Shown here one piece after another: positions 1-4,544 of a DNA stretch of 6,294 bases. The DNA comes from Anaerolineae bacterium (GTDB taxonomy: Bacteria; Chloroflexota; Anaerolineae; B4-G1; DUEL01). The position numbers and the translations under genes were made by a program. The stretch's first letter is position 1. Each line of letters starts with the position of its first letter. The notes beneath the pieces were generated by a model. It saw only the letters and a program-made list of their open reading frames with translations. It ran no database searches and was not told the DNA's origin. The stretch is from positions 1 to 6,294 of the forward strand of contig JAFGOJ010000276.1 of the NCBI GenBank assembly GCA_016926575.1. Direction: 5' to 3'.

Positions 1-25
1 CATCATCCACCCCTTCGGCGCACAC

Positions 26-53
26 AAACGGCCCGGCCAAAATGGCCGGGCCG
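26..53 (-). terminator. Probable intrinsic terminator downstream of the tRNA gene
   Basis: A perfect 10-bp GC stem (bases 29-38 pair with 44-53) closes a 5-base loop (39-43). Read on the minus strand, the stem is followed directly by TTT (28-26) and then TGTG, so the T tract is short. The hairpin lies 40 bases past the tRNA 3' end, which fits termination of the tRNA transcript. On the plus strand it is followed by TCGCTTT, so it could also stop a rightward transcript entering from outside the window. A bidirectional role is possible. Confidence 0.65.
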
Positions 54-93
54 TCGCTTTCGCCCAGTAGCCCGGCAATGGGGCCACTTCCTG

Positions 94-165
94 TGGCGAC
101 GGGCCGATTTGAACGGCCAACCAAGGGCTTATGAGTCCCCTGCTCTGCCATTGAGCTACGTCGCC
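94..165 (-). tRNA. tRNA-Met (anticodon CAU), probably elongator
   Basis: The 72-base minus-strand gene folds as a full cloverleaf. It has a 7-bp acceptor stem GGCGACG/CGTCGCC, a 4-bp D stem GCTC/GAGC with a 7-base loop, an anticodon loop CTCATAA with anticodon CAT, a 5-base variable loop, a 5-bp T stem GGCCG/CGGCC with loop TTCAAAT, and discriminator A. The 3' end reads ACAG, so CCA is not encoded and must be added by the CCA-adding enzyme. Initiator tRNA is disfavoured because the first acceptor pair is a normal G-C, whereas bacterial initiators have a 1-72 mismatch. A tRNA-Ile2 with a lysidine-modified CAU anticodon cannot be excluded by eye. The innermost anticodon-stem pair (31-39) is A opposite G rather than a Watson-Crick pair. 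The gene has its own promoter and a downstream hairpin. Confidence 0.95.
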
Positions 166-176
166 CCCAACGCCAA

Positions 177-204
177 ATTATACATGACTTGCCAAGGTTG
201 TCAA
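177..204 (-). promoter_or_regulatory. Sigma70-type promoter of the tRNA gene
   Basis: On the minus strand a perfect -35 box TTGACA (204-199) is followed after 16 bases by a perfect -10 box TATAAT (182-177). The predicted start is near 170, about 5 bases upstream of the mature tRNA 5' end at 165, so the 5' leader would be very short. Perfect hexamers suit a strongly expressed stable RNA gene. The -35 box is shared with the divergent plus-strand promoter. Confidence 0.88.
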
Positions 205-226
205 ACTCATAGAAGCCTGGTATAAT
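198..226 (+). promoter_or_regulatory. Sigma70-type promoter with extended -10, driving the plus-strand operon
   Basis: TTGTCA (198-203) is separated by exactly 17 bases from TATAAT (221-226). The -10 box is preceded by TGG (218-220), an extended -10 element. The predicted start is near 233. It lies 35 bases upstream of the GTG start at 268 but only about 11 bases upstream of the ATG at 244. It is the only strong plus-strand promoter I can see for the three-gene run ending in glgA. Its -35 box overlaps that of the tRNA promoter base for base. Confidence 0.88.
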
Positions 227-254
227 TCCTTCCATCGGCCGAAATGGTGAGTTT

Positions 255-270
255 GGAGACAGCGTTCGTG
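255..270 (+). promoter_or_regulatory. Ribosome binding site and GTG start that decide the first CDS
   Basis: GGAG at 255-258 lies 9 bases before an in-frame GTG at 268. The upstream in-frame ATG at 244 has no purine-rich Shine-Dalgarno sequence and would leave a leader of only about 11 bases from the predicted transcription start. I therefore prefer 268 as the start. ATG 244 would add 8 residues (MVSLETAF) and remains possible if the message is read as nearly leaderless. Confidence 0.55.
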
Positions 271-1839
271 ATTCGACGCAACACACAAGACCCAACGTAT
301 TGGAAAGAATTCCGCGTTTCAAACGCAGACCTCGACCATCTGAGTAACGTGCTGGTCGAAGGAGAAATCCCCCTCCCCCTCAACGACCTCGCCCGCACGC
401 TGACAACGTTCCGCTGCGAACGCGAAGAACAGCGCATCCGCCAGGAACTCTCGAAGGGCAGTCTCTACCTGCCCAAGAACACCTATGCCCCCGGCGACGA
501 GATCGTCTTCCCCATGCTCGAATATGCCGTGGGCGCGGTGACGGGCGTGCGAGAGGGCAAAAATCCCGAGTACGGTGCCTTCCACGTCATACAGGTCGCA
601 TTCCCTCACGGAAAAACCCGTGAATTCGCCATCGACCTGGCCGACCACCCCCTGAACGATGCCTTGGAGGTTGCAGCCGAAGAGGTTGCCTCACCCCAAG
701 AAATCTATCAGGAGTACGGCAAGTACGTCCGCACCGCGCTCGAAGCCCGGCTCGAATCTGAACCGGGGTTCATCCGCCTGGCGGGCCACTGGTTCCTTAG
801 AGACCTGCTGGTAGACATCAACGCCGGCCACCTCAACCTGGCCGAAGCCGTCCTCGATATGGCCGGCGGAGGGCCGCTGCCGACGGAGGACCTGGTCGCC
901 CACCTCGACCTCTCGAAAGAGGTCAAGCTCCAACTGGCCGTCTTCTCGCTCAATTACGCGCTCCAAGAGGACGAACGGTTCGACGAGGTCGGCCCCAGCG
1001 GTGAAGTGCTCTGGTACCTGCGCCGCCTCCAACCCTTCCCCGTCCTCAACCCGCCCGACCGCTTGCGCCCCAGGGTCGTGGAATACAACCACCATCTGCT
1101 CGACGAAACGATGTTCAACATGGAACGCAAGCTCGACGACGAATGGTCGGAACTGGTGGCCGTCCCTGAGACCAACGAGCCGGTCAAGATCGTGCTCACG
1201 TTCCCCCACCGCCGCTCGGGCACGCTTCCCCTCTCCGCCAGGCTCTCCCGCGTCTTCCCCACCGGCCGCACGCACCGCATCCGGTTCGTCTTCCGCGACG
1301 CCGATACCGGCGAAGAAATGGAAGGCTGGGTCGTCCGCGAGCGCCGTTTCGCCTACGGCCTGCTGGACTGGTACGAACGCCACGACGTGCCCGTGGGGGC
1401 GTATCTCGAAATCTCTTGCACCGACGAGCCGGGCGTCATCCTCATCCGGCGCAACGCGAAGCGCGTGCGCCGCGAGTGGACCCGCTCCGTCACGGTTGTC
1501 GATGGCCAGTTGTCGTTCGCTATGAGCCAATTCCCGCTTTCCTGTGAGGTCGATGACCTGATGGTGATCATGAGCGAGGACCTTTCCCTCATCGACGCGG
1601 CCGTCCTGCACGCGCGGGAACGTAAAATGTCGCTGGCCGATCTGGTCAGGCACCTCTTACCCGAACTGTCTAAGCTCAGCCCTCAAGGTATGGTCCACGC
1701 CGCCACGGTCTACAGCGCCGTCAACTTGGTGATGCGCGTCCCGCCGGGACCGATTCTGGCCACGCTGGTCAGCGATGACCAGTATACCAGTCTGGGCGAC
1801 AATTATTGGGTCTCTCGAACGCGAAATCTGGGGTTTTAG
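268..1839 (+). CDS. Unrecognised protein with predicted winged-helix and beta-barrel segments
   Basis: I do not recognise the family with confidence. The product is 523 residues from GTG 268 (531 from ATG 244; residue numbers here use 244). No signal peptide or membrane segment is visible, so it should be cytosolic. From the sequence I see: a helical N-terminus (about 25-70) containing G40-x2-PL-x3-DLA-x2-L; a beta-rich segment (about 74-131); a helical segment (about 178-262) with the same motif from G208 and ending in a wing-like RFDEVG...WYLRR; a second beta-rich segment (about 312-402); and a C-terminus (about 462-531) ending DDQYTSLGDNYWVSR. That ending resembles, from memory, the end of the winged helix of RNA polymerase delta subunit (HARE-type). 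The 328-392 segment faintly recalls a B3-type pseudobarrel. I infer a multi-domain nucleic-acid-binding protein, with no catalytic motif seen. It is first in the operon with the next gene and glgA. Confidence 0.85.
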   Translation: MIRRNTQDPTYWKEFRVSNADLDHLSNVLVEGEIPLPLNDLARTLTTFRCEREEQRIRQELSKGSLYLPKNTYAPGDEIVFPMLEYAVGAVTGVREGKNPEYGAFHVIQVAFPHGKTREFAIDLADHPLNDALEVAAEEVASPQEIYQEYGKYVRTALEARLESEPGFIRLAGHWFLRDLLVDINAGHLNLAEAVLDMAGGGPLPTEDLVAHLDLSKEVKLQLAVFSLNYALQEDERFDEVGPSGEVLWYLRRLQPFPVLNPPDRLRPRVVEYNHHLLDETMFNMERKLDDEWSELVAVPETNEPVKIVLTFPHRRSGTLPLSARLSRVFPTGRTHRIRFVFRDADTGEEMEGWVVRERRFAYGLLDWYERHDVPVGAYLEISCTDEPGVILIRRNAKRVRREWTRSVTVVDGQLSFAMSQFPLSCEVDDLMVIMSEDLSLIDAAVLHARERKMSLADLVRHLLPELSKLSPQGMVHAATVYSAVNLVMRVPPGPILATLVSDDQYTSLGDNYWVSRTRNLGF

Positions 1840-1847
1840 GGTGAACA

Positions 1848-2300
1848 ATGGGTGATGTGAAGGTATCTCTGGCGCACCTCCGGCTGGTCAAACCAATGCT
1901 CGACACGCCATTTCACATCAGTTACGACTGGTGGAAGAGCTCAGGGCAGGACTTCCGCATCGAATTGCGGGCGCACTTGTGCCCGGAACATCGGACCATC
2001 TACGCCAACCACTTCGACACCGAGGTGATCGACTGGATCGACGAAAAAACCGGCGAGGTCATCCGCGTCGATGGCCTGCAGCACATCATCCACGAGCACT
2101 GTAGCAAAGACCCCGCCTACTTGAGCAACGACGTGTCGCTCATCGATGCTGTGTTCCGCGTCTTCCTCGCCAACGGCAACCGCCCACTCACCTCCAAGGA
2201 ACTGGCGAAGCTGACAGGCCGCCCGGCCCAAAAGATTCTCCTCACGTTGTCCGGCCAGCGCATCTACAAAGGACTGCGGCCGGCCGTAACGGATTTCTAA
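1848..2300 (+). CDS. Small unrecognised protein with winged-helix-like C-terminus and Cys/His cluster
   Basis: The 150-residue product is not one I recognise. The ATG at 1848 is preceded by AGGGTGA (1838-1844), which overlaps the previous gene's stop region, and the gap to that gene is 8 bases, so the two genes are almost certainly co-transcribed and possibly translationally coupled. The N-terminal half (1-90) is beta-rich and holds H43, C45, H48 and then H79, H82, H84, C85, a spacing that could bind a metal ion. The C-terminal part (about 97-148) looks like a winged helix: helix SLIDAVFRVF, then G110-x2-PL-x3-ELA-x2-L, then ILLTLSGQRIYKGLRP. The G-PL-EL motif occurs twice in the upstream protein, which suggests the two products belong to the same functional unit. 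No signal peptide or membrane segment is seen. Function is unknown. DNA binding is inferred from the fold-like pattern only. Confidence 0.85.
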   Translation: MGDVKVSLAHLRLVKPMLDTPFHISYDWWKSSGQDFRIELRAHLCPEHRTIYANHFDTEVIDWIDEKTGEVIRVDGLQHIIHEHCSKDPAYLSNDVSLIDAVFRVFLANGNRPLTSKELAKLTGRPAQKILLTLSGQRIYKGLRPAVTDF

Positions 2301-2318
2301 CCTCCCACGCGTCGAACG

Positions 2319-3935
2319 ATGCACACCGCGCCAGTCCCCCGCGTCCTCATCGCCGCCGCCGAATGCCGGGGCTTGGCCAAGGTCGGCGGCCTGGCCGACG
2401 TGGTGCGCGACCTATCGCAGGCATTGCGCGCACTCGGTGTGCCCGCCGAAGTCGCCATGCCCTACTACGACGCAGTCCACTGCGACGCCCGCCCCATCGA
2501 CCGCTTCCTCGTCCACTTCGGAGGGCAGGAGTGGCAGACCGACGTGTTCGAATACACGCTGGGTGCGGTCACCACGTACCTGCTCCGCAACGACCACTTC
2601 TTCGGTGGGGCCTACGGCAGCGTCTACATCGACAGCGACCGGCTGGGCCGCGGCCCGTTCGAGGACGATACGCAACGCTTCGCCTTCTTCTCTGCCGCTG
2701 CGCTCGAATTCCTCCGGCGCCACCCCGTCGACGCCCTCCACTGCCACGACTGGCACACGGGCCCCCTGCTCACCCTGCTGGCACACGACCCGCGCTATCT
2801 CCAGCTCGCGCAATCCCTCCGCACGCTCTTCACCATCCACAACCTCGATTACCAGGGCACGCGTCCCTTCGAGTGGCCCGGCGCAGAGCGCAGCCTGGTC
2901 GCCTTCGCCGACTGGTTCCCCGAATTGTACCCGCGCCTGAAGCAGCGTGGCGCCCTCGAACCGCTGCGCGACCCCCGCGCCGCCGATGCCTGCTTCAACC
3001 CGCTGCGCGCCGGCATCAACCTGGCGCACGGCGTCACTACTGTCAGTCCCACCTACGCGCGGGAGATCACTCGGCCGGACGACCCTGCCCGCAACTTCGT
3101 CGGCGGGCGCGGCCTCGAACCCGACTTGCAGGCGCTCGACCGGCGCGGCGCTCTGCACGGCATCCTCAACGGCCTCGACTATGTCGAGCACGACCCGCTG
3201 CACCTGGACCCGCCTTTCGACGTCGATGCGGCCGGCTGGCAGGAGATGCGCCGGTTGCACAAAGACCGCCTCTTAGAAGAGCTCCCCGCGCGCATGGCCC
3301 ACCTGCGCAACGTGCATCCAGGGCATTTCTGGAATGCGGAACGGGTCCTGGAGAAACTATCGGCTTATACGGCCGCGGCGTGGCAGGCGCGCCCGCTCGT
3401 CGTCTCTGTCACCCGCGCGGTCGGGCAGAAGGTCAGCATCTTGCTGGAAGCGCTGGACGACGGCACGCCGCTCCTGGAGGCGCTGCTCGCGCGAAACATC
3501 TCTCTCCTGGTGCTGGGAACGGGGGACTTGCAAGAGCAACTGGAGCGTATCAACGCCTACGACAACGGCCTCTTCGTCTGCGCGTTCGACGCCAAATTCG
3601 CCCAGACGCTCTACGCCGGGGGGGACCTTTTCCTCATGCCGTCCGATTTCGAGCCGTGCGGCCTTAGCCAGATGATGGCCATGCGCTACGGCTGCCTGCC
3701 GCTGGTCTACGACATCGGCGGGTTGAAGGATACGGTTGCGGACATGCAGACCGGCTTCGTCTATGCCGGCGCGAACCGCCCAGAGGCGCGCCGCGCCCTG
3801 CTCGCGGCGCTGGACCGTGCGCTGGACGGCTACGCCAACCGGCCCACGCAGTGGCGCGCGATACAATCCGCGGCGATGAGAGCCCGCTTCGAGTGGGAGG
3901 CCTCAGCCCGCCAATATCTCGAGCTGTACCGCTAA
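2319..3935 (+). CDS. glgA: Glycogen/starch synthase, GT5 family (GlgA-like)
   Basis: This 538-residue enzyme should transfer glucose from ADP-glucose to the non-reducing end of a growing alpha-1,4-glucan in the cytoplasm. GT5 landmarks appear in order: KVGGLADV (K21, donor-phosphate loop), CHDWHTGPL (141-150), FTIHNLDYQG (171-180), VTTVSPTYAREI (239-250), GILNGLDY (281-288), VTRAVGQK with R366 and K371 (the catalytic Arg/Lys pair of GT5), VLGTGD (398-403), PSDFEPCGLSQ with E445 and C447, and GGLKDTV (467-473). The length is somewhat above the roughly 480 residues usual for bacterial GlgA, with extra sequence around 316-355. Compared with E. coli GlgA, the Arg before FEPCG is Asp (D443), and the GY pair of the donor pocket reads AF (422-423). 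The product may be a divergent paralogue. The ATG at 2319 lacks a clear Shine-Dalgarno and lies 18 bases after the preceding stop, so reinitiation is likely. Confidence 0.93.
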   Translation: MHTAPVPRVLIAAAECRGLAKVGGLADVVRDLSQALRALGVPAEVAMPYYDAVHCDARPIDRFLVHFGGQEWQTDVFEYTLGAVTTYLLRNDHFFGGAYGSVYIDSDRLGRGPFEDDTQRFAFFSAAALEFLRRHPVDALHCHDWHTGPLLTLLAHDPRYLQLAQSLRTLFTIHNLDYQGTRPFEWPGAERSLVAFADWFPELYPRLKQRGALEPLRDPRAADACFNPLRAGINLAHGVTTVSPTYAREITRPDDPARNFVGGRGLEPDLQALDRRGALHGILNGLDYVEHDPLHLDPPFDVDAAGWQEMRRLHKDRLLEELPARMAHLRNVHPGHFWNAERVLEKLSAYTAAAWQARPLVVSVTRAVGQKVSILLEALDDGTPLLEALLARNISLLVLGTGDLQEQLERINAYDNGLFVCAFDAKFAQTLYAGGDLFLMPSDFEPCGLSQMMAMRYGCLPLVYDIGGLKDTVADMQTGFVYAGANRPEARRALLAALDRALDGYANRPTQWRAIQSAAMRARFEWEASARQYLELYR

Positions 3936-4543
3936 CTGCCGTACATCTCCTCGTAGTCCGCCATCGCTGCCGATACCACATCTAGCGCCTGATGAGCGCC
4001 GTACACCTGCTCGATCACCATCTGTGAGTCGTTTTTGATCGTCATCTTGTACGTGCTGAAGTAGTGGCGCAGGCGCTCGACCAAAATCGTCGGCAGGTCC
4101 GAGACGTCCTCGGCATCGCCCCAGAATTCGTCGTTGTTCAGAACGGCGAAGATCTTATCGTCAGCCTCGCCCCCGTCGATGGCCTGCAAGCCGCCAATCA
4201 CCCGCGCGCTCAGGATCACCTCCGAGCGGTTCAAGGGCCGCTCGCTGATCACGCAGATGTCCAACGGGTCGCCGTCGCCGCGCTCTGCTTTGGGAGAGAG
4301 GGCATGCACCCGGCGGCCGCAGTAGGTGCGCGGGATGAAGCCGTACAGCGTCGGGGGCACCGACGACGTACGCTGCGGCCGGTCGACGCGAATGTAGCCG
4401 GTGATTTTGTCGATCTCGTACTTCACCAAGTCAAACGGCGTGATTTCGATGTAGGCGTGCACCACGCGCGGTGGGTTGGGTCCCACGGCCAGCCCGTGCC
4501 ACGGGTGGGGCCGCCAACGGTAGAACGGTTCCGGGAATGACAT
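3932..4543 (-). CDS. ppa: Soluble inorganic pyrophosphatase, family I
   Basis: This 203-residue cytosolic enzyme hydrolyses PPi to two phosphates using Mg2+. The family signature DGDPLDI is at 90-96. Counterparts of nearly all E. coli active-site residues can be placed: E33, K41, E43, R55, Y67, D90, D92, D95, D123, D128, K130, Y165 and K166. The protein differs from the compact E. coli type. It has an HPWHG N-terminal segment (13-17), the blocks YIEITP, VDRPQ and RTYCG, and 13 extra residues between Y67 and D90. These are features I remember from chlamydial-type family I enzymes. The start at 4543 (MSFPEP) is set by AGGAG six bases upstream and by the conserved HPWHG following it. The frame stays open further upstream, but that part lies inside pgm. 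The gene follows pgm by one base and overlaps the glgA stop tail to tail. Its likely local role is removing PPi made during ADP-glucose synthesis. Confidence 0.95.
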   Translation of the reverse strand: MSFPEPFYRWRPHPWHGLAVGPNPPRVVHAYIEITPFDLVKYEIDKITGYIRVDRPQRTSSVPPTLYGFIPRTYCGRRVHALSPKAERGDGDPLDICVISERPLNRSEVILSARVIGGLQAIDGGEADDKIFAVLNNDEFWGDAEDVSDLPTILVERLRHYFSTYKMTIKNDSQMVIEQVYGAHQALDVVSAAMADYEEMYGS

Positions 4544-4544
4544 A

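Noticed and set aside
1..246. Open frame 1 on the plus strand running from the window edge through the tRNA region
   Set aside because: It crosses the hairpin, the tRNA gene and both promoters, has no start in the window and no sensible protein pattern.
691..1653. Long minus-strand open frame (320 codons) opposite the first protein gene
   Set aside because: It is a shadow in GC-rich sequence. Its composition is biased, it has no recognisable motif and no ribosome binding site, and the plus-strand frame has the promoter, tight operon spacing and coherent fold-like patterns.
1765..1782. CTGGTCA-GCGA-TGACCAG dyad near the end of the first gene
   Set aside because: It has a 7-bp stem but lies inside coding sequence encoding the conserved-looking C-terminus. 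No T tract follows, and the next gene starts shortly after, so a terminator is unlikely. An operator cannot be supported from one copy.
2412..3260. 282-codon minus-strand frame opposite glgA
   Set aside because: It is an antisense shadow with no motif, and glgA in the other frame is unambiguous.
2363..3667. 434-codon plus-strand frame overlapping glgA
   Set aside because: It is an Arg/Pro/Ala-rich alternative frame inside a gene with all GT5 motifs intact, as expected from high GC codon bias.
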